Shown here: one piece after another, positions 52,374 to 61,018 of the stretch
Layout of the letters: every line of letters begins with the position of its first letter
How positions within the stretch are numbered: position 1 is the stretch's first letter
Assembly: GCF_000723885.1 (NCBI RefSeq)
Contig: NZ_CCDG010000006.1
Coordinates: 149,443 to 213,442 of the forward strand
DNA: 64,000 nt
Source: Paenibacillus camerounensis
GTDB lineage: Bacteria > Bacillota > Bacilli > Paenibacillales > Paenibacillaceae
Reading direction: 5' to 3'
Position numbers and translations under genes: made by a program
The notes under the pieces: model-generated
The model's database searches: none
What the model saw: the letters and a program-made list of their open reading frames with translations, nothing else
What the model was told of the DNA's origin: nothing

Positions 52374-55082
52374 CTATTTTTTCATTAGTTTTGTTCGTAA
52401 AATTCGATTAAGCATGCCACCGTTACTGTAGTAAACCAGTTCAACCTTGGAATCTATACGGACAATGGCCTTAAATTTGAATACAGTGGCATCTTCACGG
52501 GTTACATTAATAGTTACATGACCTCCGGGTTCTAGCTCATCAATCAAACCTATGATATCGTATACTTCTCGGCCGGTTAGACCCAGTGATTTTGCGGTTT
52601 CACCATTTGTAAATTGTAGTGGAAGCACCCCCATACCTACCAGATTAGACCTATGAATTCTTTCGAAGCTTTCTGCAAGAACAGCTTTTATTCCCAGTAA
52701 AAGAGCGCCTTTAGCCGCCCAGTCACGGGAGCTACCGGTGCCATATTCCTTACCGGCGATAACAAGCAAGGCTGTCCTAGACATTCGATATTTCATTGCA
52801 GTGTTATAGACACTCCCCACTTCCTGATCGGGCAAATGCATCGAGAATCCGCCTTCAGTTGCGGGCAAAAGCTCGTTCCGTATACGGTTATTGGCAAAGG
52901 TTCCTCTGACCATGACATGATGATTTCCCCTACGGGAACCGTAGGAATTGTAATCTTCTGGGATTATGCTGAAGCTTCGTAAATATTCTCCGGCAGGGGA
53001 ATTGGTGCGAATGCTTCCTGCAGGCGATATATGATCCGTCGTAACTGAATCGCCAAGGAGTAGCAGCACCCTTGCACTTTTGATATCCTCTTTATTGTTT
53101 GCGCTTTCATTAAAACAATCAAAAAATGGCGGTTTTACTATATATGTTGAAGAATTATCCCATGCATAAAGCTCGCTTTGCGTACTAGAAATCATATTCC
53201 AGCGCTTGTTTTGAGTGTATACATCCCTGTATTTATCTCGATACATCTTTCGAGTAATGACCCTCTCTTCAATTTCAGCGATTTCAATTGAGGTTGGCCA
53301 AATATCGGCAAGATAAACAGCCTTGCCAAACGAGTCATAACCGATAGGCTCAGATTTAAAATCAATGTTAACTCTGCCCGCTAAAGCGAAAGCCACTACT
53401 AAAGGAGGGGAAGCTAAATAATTTGCTTTGATCTGCGGATGAATCCTGCCTTCAAAATTGCGGTTGCCTGAAAGAACAGATGCTACGGTTAAATTATGTT
53501 CTGCAATGGCACTGCTTATTTCTTCAGGTAGTGGACCGGAGTTACCTATGCAGGTAGCACAGCCATACCCGGCAAGATGAAATCCAAGTCTTTCTAATGG
53601 CTCCATCAACCCTGCCTGAATTAAGTATTCAGTAACAACAAGAGAACCTGGTGTAAAGGAGGTCTTCACATATTCTTGTTTAATCAGTCCAAGCTCTACC
53701 GCTTTGCGGGCCAACAGGCCTGCTGCAATCATTACGCTCGCGTTTGAAGTATTTGTGCAGCTCGTTAAAGCTGCCAGTACCACGGCTCCCGCTGTCAAAC
53801 AGCTTTTTTTTCCATTATTAAGCTGTACATTTACAGAGGCGTTTAACTGCTCTGGACTTAATCCATAACCACCTTTGCTGACAGGTTTAATAGAGATATT
53901 GTTCCAGTTCCGTTTAATGTCAAATAGGTCCATGCGGTCCTGGGGCCGCTTGGGGCCGGCAATGCTGGTTGTTACTGTAGACAAATCAAGTTCTACCGTA
54001 TCTGTAAACAAAGGATCAGGAAAGTCCTCTGTGCGGAAAATTCCTTGCGCTACAAAATATTCTTTTATGAGTTGGACTTGATCCTCAGAACGGCCTGTTT
54101 TGTGTAGATAATGAAGCGTTTTGGAATCGACCGGAAAATATGCCGTTGTCGCCCCGTATTCGGGAGCCATGTTGGCAATTGTCGCCCGGTCTTCCAAGCT
54201 TAATTCATTTAGGCCAGGGCCATAAAATTCTATGAATTTTCCTACAACGTCTTTAAGCCGAAGCTGCTGTGTAATGGTTAACGCAAGATCCGTTGCTGTG
54301 CTTCCTTCCTGTAGTTTGCCTATAAGCTTAAAACCAATCACTTCAGGCTGAACGAAGTACAACGGTTCACCTAACATTCCAGCTTCAGCTTCGATGCCGC
54401 CAACTCCCCAACCTAACACCCCCAAACCGTTTATCATTGTTGTATGGGAATCTGTACCGACCAGAGAGTCTGGATAAACCATAATTTTATCGTTGCATTG
54501 CTTAGTAGCAACTATTTGTGACAGGTATTCTAAGTTTATTTGATGGACGATTCCAGTATCTGGCGGAATAATATTTAGATTGCTAAATACAGATTGCGCC
54601 CAGCGAAAAAATTGATAACGCTCTTCGTTGCGGGCAAATTCTATCGTTTCGTTGATTTCACGGGCTTTAGGAGTACCGAATGAATCGACCATAACCGAAT
54701 GGTCGATGACCAGGTCAACAGGAATCACGGGGTTAATGAGTTTAGGATCTATTCCAGCATCATTTAATGTTTCTCGCATTGCAGCCAAGTCGATTAAAGC
54801 AGGAAGACCGGTCAAGTCCTGTAACACTACCCTCGATGGAAAAAAGGGGACTTCCTTTTGTGCATGCAGCATAGTCCAATAGCCAAGCAAATCAACATGA
54901 TTTTCATTAATAGTCCATCCGTTGTAATTGCGTATTGCACCTTCCAATAGAATTTTTATTGTTATAGGAAGTTTTTCTAGATTTTTTTGATACTTCTCGA
55001 CTTTATCGAGTTTAAAATATTCATATCTTTGTCCGTTCACTTCTAAATGAGCAGTGGCTTCTTCGAAAGGATTTTTTGTCAT
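52374..55082 (-). CDS. acnA: Aconitase-family hydratase (AcnA type)
   Basis: A 902-residue AcnA-type enzyme, full length. The three iron-sulfur cysteines are C442 (TSCTNTSN) and C508 and C511 (GCATCIGNSG). VGTDSHTTMINGLGVLGWGVGGIEAEA and the swivel-domain GKEYGTGSSRDWAAKGALLLGIKAV are intact. Housekeeping aconitase would not normally sit with a hydroxy-acid operon, so this copy may isomerise a citrate-like substrate other than citrate. AGGAGGGGAATGAAATG couples it with the kinase stop. Confidence 0.88.
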   Translation of the reverse strand: MTKNPFEEATAHLEVNGQRYEYFKLDKVEKYQKNLEKLPITIKILLEGAIRNYNGWTINENHVDLLGYWTMLHAQKEVPFFPSRVVLQDLTGLPALIDLAAMRETLNDAGIDPKLINPVIPVDLVIDHSVMVDSFGTPKAREINETIEFARNEERYQFFRWAQSVFSNLNIIPPDTGIVHQINLEYLSQIVATKQCNDKIMVYPDSLVGTDSHTTMINGLGVLGWGVGGIEAEAGMLGEPLYFVQPEVIGFKLIGKLQEGSTATDLALTITQQLRLKDVVGKFIEFYGPGLNELSLEDRATIANMAPEYGATTAYFPVDSKTLHYLHKTGRSEDQVQLIKEYFVAQGIFRTEDFPDPLFTDTVELDLSTVTTSIAGPKRPQDRMDLFDIKRNWNNISIKPVSKGGYGLSPEQLNASVNVQLNNGKKSCLTAGAVVLAALTSCTNTSNASVMIAAGLLARKAVELGLIKQEYVKTSFTPGSLVVTEYLIQAGLMEPLERLGFHLAGYGCATCIGNSGPLPEEISSAIAEHNLTVASVLSGNRNFEGRIHPQIKANYLASPPLVVAFALAGRVNIDFKSEPIGYDSFGKAVYLADIWPTSIEIAEIEERVITRKMYRDKYRDVYTQNKRWNMISSTQSELYAWDNSSTYIVKPPFFDCFNESANNKEDIKSARVLLLLGDSVTTDHISPAGSIRTNSPAGEYLRSFSIIPEDYNSYGSRRGNHHVMVRGTFANNRIRNELLPATEGGFSMHLPDQEVGSVYNTAMKYRMSRTALLVIAGKEYGTGSSRDWAAKGALLLGIKAVLAESFERIHRSNLVGMGVLPLQFTNGETAKSLGLTGREVYDIIGLIDELEPGGHVTINVTREDATVFKFKAIVRIDSKVELVYYSNGGMLNRILRTKLMKK

Positions 55083-55083
55083 T

Positions 55084-56379
55084 TCATTCCCCTCCTTTCA
55101 CGACAGATAAATCTTTAAGATGCTGGATAGCATGAGACAAAAAATTTGCAGTTCCAAAACTGCCTGATTTCAAGACAATTAACAATTCGGGACCAATGCT
55201 GAGTCCTGATGGCAGGCCGGTCTCTATTTCTTTAATAATGTAACTACCTACTATCCCCAATTTTCTAGTGACTGTACCCGAGGTATCACCGCCCGCTACA
55301 ATTAATCGTTTGAAAGATGTCTTTAACAGCACCTGATGTGTAACCTCTGCCAGAATGGCAGATACGGTTTTACTGACCTTCAGTTCGTTTAGACCTAAGT
55401 TTTGTCCTATTTGTTTGGTTTCTTTTACGATGTCAGGATTATTATCCGCCATGACCAAAACGTCTTTGCCGGAATGTATGAGTGGTACTGCCTCACAAAC
55501 CGCTCTTTCCACTTCAAAGTTGCATGACTCAGAATTAAAAAACTTTCTTGAGTCCATAACAATATAATTTATTCCTTGCACAATTAGCGCAGCAGTCTGC
55601 ATTTTTGTCTGTGGTGTTAAGCTTCCCGAAACGATAAGTACACCATTCGAGTCCCTCATATCCTTGTGTCTTAGCGGCTCCAAACCATTTGTGGCTCCCC
55701 AGTAGAGAGGAAGCTCTTCGGCAATTGCAGAGCTTCCGCAAATAATCGGCAACTGGTAGATTGCTTGAGCAACCAGCTTAAGGTCATTCTGAGTTTCCGA
55801 ATCAATGATACAGTAATTGCATCTTTCCTTAGCTTTGCTGATAGCAAAGCTAAGGGCATAAATACCTTTTCTGACGGTTTCAATTGGAATCAAAGATACT
55901 TTGCGCGCGGTTTGTGACTGCAGGACCTTCACAAGATCCGATTCCAGTGTCGGATGAACCGGGTCCTTGGCAAATTCGGAATCTTCAAGCCGCTTCCCGT
56001 TTACCCTATGAATGCCATGTCTGGTTTTTCTCCCATTTTTAGGGAATGCCAAGGAAATGACTGCAAAGCTTTCTCCAAGCACATCCATCATCGCATCAAG
56101 CTCAGCACCTATATTTCCGCGGAATACAGAACATGTTTTGTTGTAATAAGTCGTACAATTAAGCTCACGAAGCTGTTTTGTAGCTTTAAATACCTTATCG
56201 TAGCTCTCTTTAGCGGAATCCAATCTACTGTCAGTATCTATAACAATAACATCTGCCTGCTCTGGTGAAGGAGCATTCTTAGAATCAAACGTTATAACCT
56301 TTACCGCATAGCAATTGTTAGTGAACATTATGCCTATGTCATTTGCTCCTGTTGTATCATCGGCTACTACCCCTATCAT
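55084..56379 (-). CDS. Four-carbon acid sugar kinase (DUF1537/OtnK-like)
   Basis: A 431-residue DUF1537 kinase. MIGVVADDTTGANDIGIMF is the N-terminal sugar site, and VIVIDTDSR, YYNKTCSVFRGNIGAELDAMM follow. The C-terminal nucleotide domain has LIVAGGDTSGTVTRKLGI, LPSGLSIGPE and KSGSFG. Family members phosphorylate erythronate, threonate and related oxo-acids at C4. With the class II aldolase this suggests a tetronate-like intermediate. Confidence 0.85.
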   Translation of the reverse strand: MIGVVADDTTGANDIGIMFTNNCYAVKVITFDSKNAPSPEQADVIVIDTDSRLDSAKESYDKVFKATKQLRELNCTTYYNKTCSVFRGNIGAELDAMMDVLGESFAVISLAFPKNGRKTRHGIHRVNGKRLEDSEFAKDPVHPTLESDLVKVLQSQTARKVSLIPIETVRKGIYALSFAISKAKERCNYCIIDSETQNDLKLVAQAIYQLPIICGSSAIAEELPLYWGATNGLEPLRHKDMRDSNGVLIVSGSLTPQTKMQTAALIVQGINYIVMDSRKFFNSESCNFEVERAVCEAVPLIHSGKDVLVMADNNPDIVKETKQIGQNLGLNELKVSKTVSAILAEVTHQVLLKTSFKRLIVAGGDTSGTVTRKLGIVGSYIIKEIETGLPSGLSIGPELLIVLKSGSFGTANFLSHAIQHLKDLSVVKGGE

Positions 56380-56398
56380 TTGTCTTTTTCACTCCCTT

Positions 56399-57073
56399 CT
56401 ATTGCTCAAGCTTGCTCATTGCCTGCTTTAAAGCTTGGATACTGCTCTCCGGGCTTGTCAGTACCTGTTTGTCAGTAATGTCGTAATGGTCAAGCGCTCT
56501 AGCCATAGAGATTTGCGCCAATACAATGACCTCACAGGTTTTGGATAACAATTTGATATGTTCCTGAATAAGTGAGTTATGGCGCTCTATATCGCCTGCT
56601 TGAAGTGCCTCAAAAGCATCAGGTAGAGTCGAAGTTTCGAGATGAATATCTTTCCCTTTTTGTACAGCAATGTCTCTCAATATTTGAACAGTTGTCGGAG
56701 TCGCAGTAGCCACAGTTGCAATTACTCCAATATGACTTCCCCGCTCTACCGCTTGCTCTAGCATGCTGTAATCCACGCTGATAATGGGAAAATTAAATAA
56801 CTCTCTGAACAAAGACACATAAGGTGTAAAGGATGAGCATGAGAGAAGAACGCCTTCGACTGCGGCTTCGTCAGCTTTTTCCAACAGGTGTATAAATCTC
56901 CGAAGCATTGTTCTTGTCACCTTCCCACATGCATTCAGGTCTGTGATAAGGCCTTCGTCCAAAAAGTTTAGCGTAGCAAGATCTGGAGCATATCTCCGGA
57001 CTGCCTCACTCATCGGACTTAACGAATTAAGTGTGGCATGGATAAGACCGATACGTTTACCAGAGCTATTCAT
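56399..57073 (-). CDS. Asp/Glu/hydantoin racemase-family protein
   Basis: A 224-residue protein with GGAGATG upstream. IGLIHATLNSLSPMSEAVR and VLLSCSSFTPYVSLF give the first cysteine; the second catalytic cysteine is at TCEVIVLAQISM, where an alanine-rich strand replaces the usual C-T/S-G-M. The family includes racemases, maleate isomerase and decarboxylases. A missing second cysteine makes a one-base racemase unlikely, so isomerase-like chemistry is possible. Confidence 0.68.
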   Translation of the reverse strand: MNSSGKRIGLIHATLNSLSPMSEAVRRYAPDLATLNFLDEGLITDLNACGKVTRTMLRRFIHLLEKADEAAVEGVLLSCSSFTPYVSLFRELFNFPIISVDYSMLEQAVERGSHIGVIATVATATPTTVQILRDIAVQKGKDIHLETSTLPDAFEALQAGDIERHNSLIQEHIKLLSKTCEVIVLAQISMARALDHYDITDKQVLTSPESSIQALKQAMSKLEQ

Positions 57074-57077
57074 CCGA

Positions 57078-57740
57078 CTACATCTCCTTATGTTGATTAG
57101 GCATCGTTTTGCGGGGTTTATACATTGAATCCTCCAAAAAATTGCGTACTACCTGCTCAGGAATGCGTATTAAATTTACTCCTGATGCCTGAGCTTGAAC
57201 AATCATTCTGCAAGCTATTTCTAAAGTCTCTAGCCGCATTTTGGCTTCGTTTATATTGTCATCAAACACAACAACACCATGGTTGCTCATCATGATTACG
57301 TTCGCATTTAGAGATTGCTCAGCGATAGCTTCCCCTAACCCTTGGGTACCCGGATGATGATAATCGACGTAAGCGATATGCTCCAGATAGTACATCGTTT
57401 CTATAAATAAATCTGAAAGAATAGGAAGATTGCTACAGGCCATCATCGTGCTGTAAAACGGGGAGGAATGGATAATAGCTCCTGCATCTGCTCGCTTCTG
57501 ATAAATTCCAGTATGAAAAGGCATCTCTTTTGAGGCGCGGCGGAACCCTTCTTGAGTTCCGGTCGAAATATGGGTAACGACAAAATCATCTTCATTCAGA
57601 CTACCCATAAAGGTACCAGAGGCGGTAATAACCATATGCTCATGATTAATCCTTGCACTCATATTCCCCGATGTACCCCATGCTAATTGATTATTAAGCA
57701 AGTATTTTCCAACTGAAATCAATTCCTTTTTCAGTTCCAT
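57078..57740 (-). CDS. Class II aldolase/adducin-type enzyme (OtnC/FucA-like)
   Basis: A 220-residue zinc aldolase. AWGTSGNMSARI, MVITASGTFMGSL, IIHSSPFYSTMMAC and VDYHHPGTQGLGEAI give the family layout; the zinc histidines lie in the last two. SNHGVVVFDDNINEA is the C-terminal motif. OtnC-type members decarboxylate 3-oxo-tetronate-4-phosphate to dihydroxyacetone phosphate. TTGGAGG lies before the ATG. Confidence 0.83.
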   Translation of the reverse strand: MELKKELISVGKYLLNNQLAWGTSGNMSARINHEHMVITASGTFMGSLNEDDFVVTHISTGTQEGFRRASKEMPFHTGIYQKRADAGAIIHSSPFYSTMMACSNLPILSDLFIETMYYLEHIAYVDYHHPGTQGLGEAIAEQSLNANVIMMSNHGVVVFDDNINEAKMRLETLEIACRMIVQAQASGVNLIRIPEQVVRNFLEDSMYKPRKTMPNQHKEM

Positions 57741-57809
57741 TGTGATGCCTCCAAGTAAATTTTGAATGTTATAATATGAAGTCCGGTAGCAAGCCGGACT
57801 ATACGATAA

Positions 57810-58892
57810 TTACATTTCCACGAATATTTTTTCAATATTTGATACTATGGTTTTTGTAAACTCAGTTGTTGACGCGGTGCCTTTCAAGTCTTTTGTTTTT
57901 ACACCTTCGCCCATTGTTTTAAATACGCCCTTCTCTATTAATTCAGCAACTGTTTTTAGATTTTTATCATTATGTCGGACACTGAGCCATTCCATCAGCA
58001 TTACTGTTGAAAGAATAATACCTACCGGATTGGATATATTCTTACCAGCAATATCCGGGGCAGAGCCGTGAGCGGCCTGCGCCATTGCTAATTGATCATT
58101 TGTATTAATGGATGGTGCGAGACCAAGACTACCCACGAGTTCACCGGTTAAATCGGAGAGAATATCACCGAACATGTTTTCCGTTACAATAACATCAAAA
58201 TCCCTTGATCTTCTAACCAGGTGCGCGGTCATGGCGTCAATATGATAGTCGTCTACCTGAACCTCAGGATACTGCTGTGCCACTTCAAGACAGACATTTT
58301 TAAATAATCCTGTGCCCAGCTTAATTACATTGGCTTTGTGCACAATGGTCACCTTCTTGCGCCGCTTCATAGCCATTCTGAATGCCTCATGAGCTATCCG
58401 CTCCACCGCTTTTCTGGTGAAAACACCTGTGGATACCACGACATCTTTTGTAATCTGCCACTCACCTACACCTGTATACATATTCCGATCGCAATAATAC
58501 CCTTCTGTATTCTCACGGAAGATGATAAGATCTGTATTTTCGACTACGCCTTTAATTCCCTTTATATTCTTGGCTGGACGAACGTTGGAAAAGAGGTCAA
58601 AGTAATGTCGTAGCTCTCCGCTTGGATTACGATAAGCACGATATTGTTCTGGATAAGCAGCAGAATCATGCGGCCCCATAATCCAACCATGAAGCTTTTC
58701 AAGCTCATCCTTGGTATATTGAGGGATAGGATCTGTATGGCTGTTAATAGCCTCCCAGCCCATCGGCAATTTAACGAACTCAATATCAACACCAGCTCGT
58801 TGAGAAGCAGCTTTCAAAATTTCAACTGCAGATTCCGTAATCTCTGGACCGATTCCATCGCCATATAAGGCACCTAACTTATAAACTGTCAT
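57810..58892 (-). CDS. Isocitrate/isopropylmalate/tartrate-type dehydrogenase
   Basis: A 360-residue beta-decarboxylating dehydrogenase; start at ATG 58892 (MTVYKLGALYGDGIGPEI) rather than 58910. Substrate site: RNPSGELRHYFDLFSNVRPAKN; catalytic IFRENTEGYYC; metal site VTENMFGDILSDLTG; NAD site AAHGSAPDIAGKNISNPVG. The H-G-S-A-P-D pattern is shared with NAD-dependent isocitrate, tartrate and isopropylmalate enzymes. It is the first gene of the operon. The true substrate is not clear. Confidence 0.82.
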   Translation of the reverse strand: MTVYKLGALYGDGIGPEITESAVEILKAASQRAGVDIEFVKLPMGWEAINSHTDPIPQYTKDELEKLHGWIMGPHDSAAYPEQYRAYRNPSGELRHYFDLFSNVRPAKNIKGIKGVVENTDLIIFRENTEGYYCDRNMYTGVGEWQITKDVVVSTGVFTRKAVERIAHEAFRMAMKRRKKVTIVHKANVIKLGTGLFKNVCLEVAQQYPEVQVDDYHIDAMTAHLVRRSRDFDVIVTENMFGDILSDLTGELVGSLGLAPSINTNDQLAMAQAAHGSAPDIAGKNISNPVGIILSTVMLMEWLSVRHNDKNLKTVAELIEKGVFKTMGEGVKTKDLKGTASTTEFTKTIVSNIEKIFVEM

Positions 58893-59140
58893 CTTTTCCA
58901 ATCCTCTCAAGTAAAGTGATTAAAGCCTTTGCTTGATTTCACTATAGTTCAGCTTTACAAATACTTAAAATATTGACTTTTGATGCTATTTCATAACATT
59001 TTTTTATGTCTAAATTGCGGAGTAATATCATTTACTGGTATCAGCCTTTTTTATTAACATCAATAGAAATTTATTATTATTTCATCTATTTATTATAAGG
59101 TACAATGTGTAAATAATACTTTTTTCAGGAGGTGTTCCAG
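58893..59140. promoter_or_regulatory. Divergent control region of the acid operon
   Basis: A 248-bp AT-rich gap between the dehydrogenase operon and the RraA-type gene. Both promoters, and the LysR target, should be here, but I cannot define boxes with confidence. Confidence 0.35.
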
Positions 59141-59746
59141 ATGTCAGCATTTATACCGACAACGTGTCTCTCGGATGCGATGCAGGGAATCAATAATATG
59201 GATGCAGCTATAAAACCTTTGAAGGGCAGCTATCGATTTGCTGGAAAAGCGCTAACCGTGAAGATGGTTCCTGGTGATAATCTAATCGTTCTACGAGCTA
59301 TTCGCGAATCATGTCCGGGTGATGTTCTAGTTATTGATGCTAAAGGTGATACATCTAGGGCTATAGCCGGCGATTTTGTAGTTGGAATGGCTAAAACAAT
59401 GGGTATACAAGCAATAGTTGTGGATGGTGCTATTCGTGACATAGAAGGAATTCGACAATTGGATTTCCCAGTATTTTCAAAAGGAAGTACAGTCGCTGCT
59501 TCTCATAAAGAAGGCAAGGGAGAGCTGAATGTACCTATTTCCTGTGGAGGTGTTTCGGTGCGTCCTGAAGATTTTATTGTTGGGGATGCTGACGGGGTCG
59601 TTGTAATTTCCGCAGAGTTGAAAGAGAATATTTTCTTAAATGCAGAAGAAAAGATGAAACAAGATGAGATAAGGGAAGCAAAAATTTCAAATAATAAACA
59701 AGCAGTGCTTGCCTATTTGGACCAAATGTTGAAATCTCATTTTTAA
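59141..59746 (+). CDS. RraA-family aldolase-like protein
   Basis: A 201-residue protein from ATG 59141 with CAGGAGGTG upstream. Family marks: TTCLSDAMQG, VMVPGDNL-type KMVPGDNL, CPGDVLVIDAKGD, GIQAIVVDGAIRDIEGIR and VSCGGV/PEDFIVGDADGVVVI. RraA-like proteins include 4-hydroxy-4-methyl-2-oxoglutarate aldolases. Divergent to the acid operon, so it may cleave a C4-hydroxylated oxo-acid to pyruvate or oxaloacetate. Confidence 0.82.
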   Translation: MSAFIPTTCLSDAMQGINNMDAAIKPLKGSYRFAGKALTVKMVPGDNLIVLRAIRESCPGDVLVIDAKGDTSRAIAGDFVVGMAKTMGIQAIVVDGAIRDIEGIRQLDFPVFSKGSTVAASHKEGKGELNVPISCGGVSVRPEDFIVGDADGVVVISAELKENIFLNAEEKMKQDEIREAKISNNKQAVLAYLDQMLKSHF

Positions 59747-59841
59747 CGTATACTTTGGTTCGCAAATTTAGCTTGACTTGTAAATAAGTTCACTTCATCT
59801 ACTAATTGATTATAATAATTAATTTTTATATCTTGCCTATG

Positions 59842-59877
59842 GCAACCCTTGACTTGTTAAATATAGTTTTGGGTTGC
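59842..59877 (+). terminator. Hairpin downstream of the RraA-type gene
   Basis: GCAACCC (59842-59848) and GGGTTGC (59871-59877) form a 7-bp stem with a 22-base loop and a T-rich tail (TATTTGTATTT). A weak terminator candidate. Confidence 0.4.
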
Positions 59878-59879
59878 TA

Positions 59880-60335
59880 TTTGTATTTGACTTATTTATA
59901 TATCTTTATTTAATGTGAATTCGTTCATTACCAGAAGAAATATCTTTTTAGAGCGAGTATATCTCATTATAATTCATGCTGAATAAGTCAGTTACACACT
60001 TATTAATTTATTTTTTTGTATAAAAATAAGTTCTTCATCGGCATGCCTGAGAATCTTATCCGTCTTTTCCATATAACTTCACTTAATATACAAAAAAATT
60101 TTGGCCCCATTTAGGCCCACCTCCGTTTATTTTCTATTTTTATGAATTGAATTGGACATTTCAGAAAATTGTCAGTATTTTAATTTATTTATCTACAAAA
60201 CAATGCATTATTAGATTGCCTTTTCTGCTCACTCACCCCATTTAAATAACAGGAAGTAATTTATGATTTACTCCTGAATTATTTTGAACTTTGAAAACTT
60301 AATATATACTGTTTCAAGTACTTTCCTTTTTCTTT
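59880..60335. other. AT-rich stretch, no clear gene
   Basis: No supportable gene. A 26-codon minus-strand frame (59992-60072, MEKTDKILRHADEELIF...) is coherent but has only a weak ribosome site, so I do not call it. Confidence 0.45.
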
Positions 60336-60339
60336 GTGA

Positions 60340-60560
60340 GAACTAAAGCGACATAGCGGAAACGCCACGACAGTCATTAAATGGCTTGAGCGACCAAATT
60401 TCTGGCTAGAATCATCTTTTGGTAGGATGAATCGCCATAACCAGTTAAAGGGTACTATGATACTTCTGCCTGGCCAGCATCACAGCATTGGGGGCAGCTC
60501 GCTCGGATGAGGGGGAACTTTGGGTGACCAAGGTTATGATGCCGCTTAACCCGCGGCAGC
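60340..60560 (+). ncRNA. Candidate structured RNA upstream of the excisionase
   Basis: A sudden GC-rich island in AT-rich DNA, with no ORF. Several stems are visible. GCG-GAAA-CGC (60356-60365) has a GNRA tetraloop. AACTTTGG-GTGA-CCAAGGTT (60516-60535) is an 8-bp stem, again with a GNRA loop. TCATC/GATGA (60412-60416 with 60426-60430) is enclosed by TGGC/GCCA (60403-60406 with 60434-60437). GCATCA (60477-60482) pairs with TGATGC (60537-60542). GCCGC/GCGGC lies at 60541-60557. Two GNRA loops and nested long-range pairing suggest a large ncRNA. I cannot name its family; orientation is taken from the genes downstream. Confidence 0.5.
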
Positions 60561-60598
60561 TTGGAACAGATTTAATCTTCAACTAATGGAGATGAAGC

Positions 60599-60694
60599 AT
60601 GAGGAAAATAGTCTACTATGCAAATGGTCCTCCATATCCTTTCTACATAATTAAGAAAGGAGATAATTCTTATGGAAAGCAGCCCATTAGTTAA
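60599..60694 (+). CDS. Micro-ORF overlapping the excisionase gene
   Basis: A 31-residue ORF, MRKIVYYANGPPYPFYIIKK..., starting ATG 60599 with GGAG seven bases upstream. It overlaps the excisionase start by 23 bases in another frame. It could be a leader peptide that couples to the excisionase. Low certainty. Confidence 0.35.
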   Translation: MRKIVYYANGPPYPFYIIKKGDNSYGKQPIS

Positions 60695-60941
60695 CCCTGA
60701 ATCTTTGCATTTGTTAGAACTTATGTTTCAAGAATACCCTGATGTCGTTGATATCAAGCAACTTTGCAATATGCTGGGTGGTATTAGTACCAAAACAGCA
60801 TACAAACTTCTTCAAGCCAATCGCATCCAACATTTCAAAATAGGACGAGCATATAAAATCCCTAAAATTCAAATTATTTTATACCTGCAGATTTTGATTA
60901 ATCAACAGCCGGATTTAAACTTCACCGCTTTAACGCATTGA
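60672..60941 (+). CDS. Excisionase-like DNA-binding protein
   Basis: An 89-residue protein with AAAGGAGATAA before ATG 60672. The segment VVDIKQLCNMLGGISTKTAYKLLQANRIQHFKIGRAYKIPKIQIILYL is a MerR/excisionase-type winged helix (helix-turn-helix, then wing FKIGRAYKIPK). It precedes the integrase by 77 bp, as Xis genes often do. It should bend attachment DNA and favour excision. Confidence 0.75.
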   Translation: MESSPLVNPESLHLLELMFQEYPDVVDIKQLCNMLGGISTKTAYKLLQANRIQHFKIGRAYKIPKIQIILYLQILINQQPDLNFTALTH

Positions 60942-61018
60942 ATCAATTGGTGTACTGTGATAAAATAAGATCTGTCAATGGTAGGAGAATTGGGCCGCTA
61001 AATTAAGGAGGGAAACGA

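Noticed and set aside
59992..60072. 26-residue minus-strand ORF MEKTDKILRHADEEL...
   Set aside because: Reads plausibly but has a weak ribosome site and no neighbour that supports it; kept only as a note.
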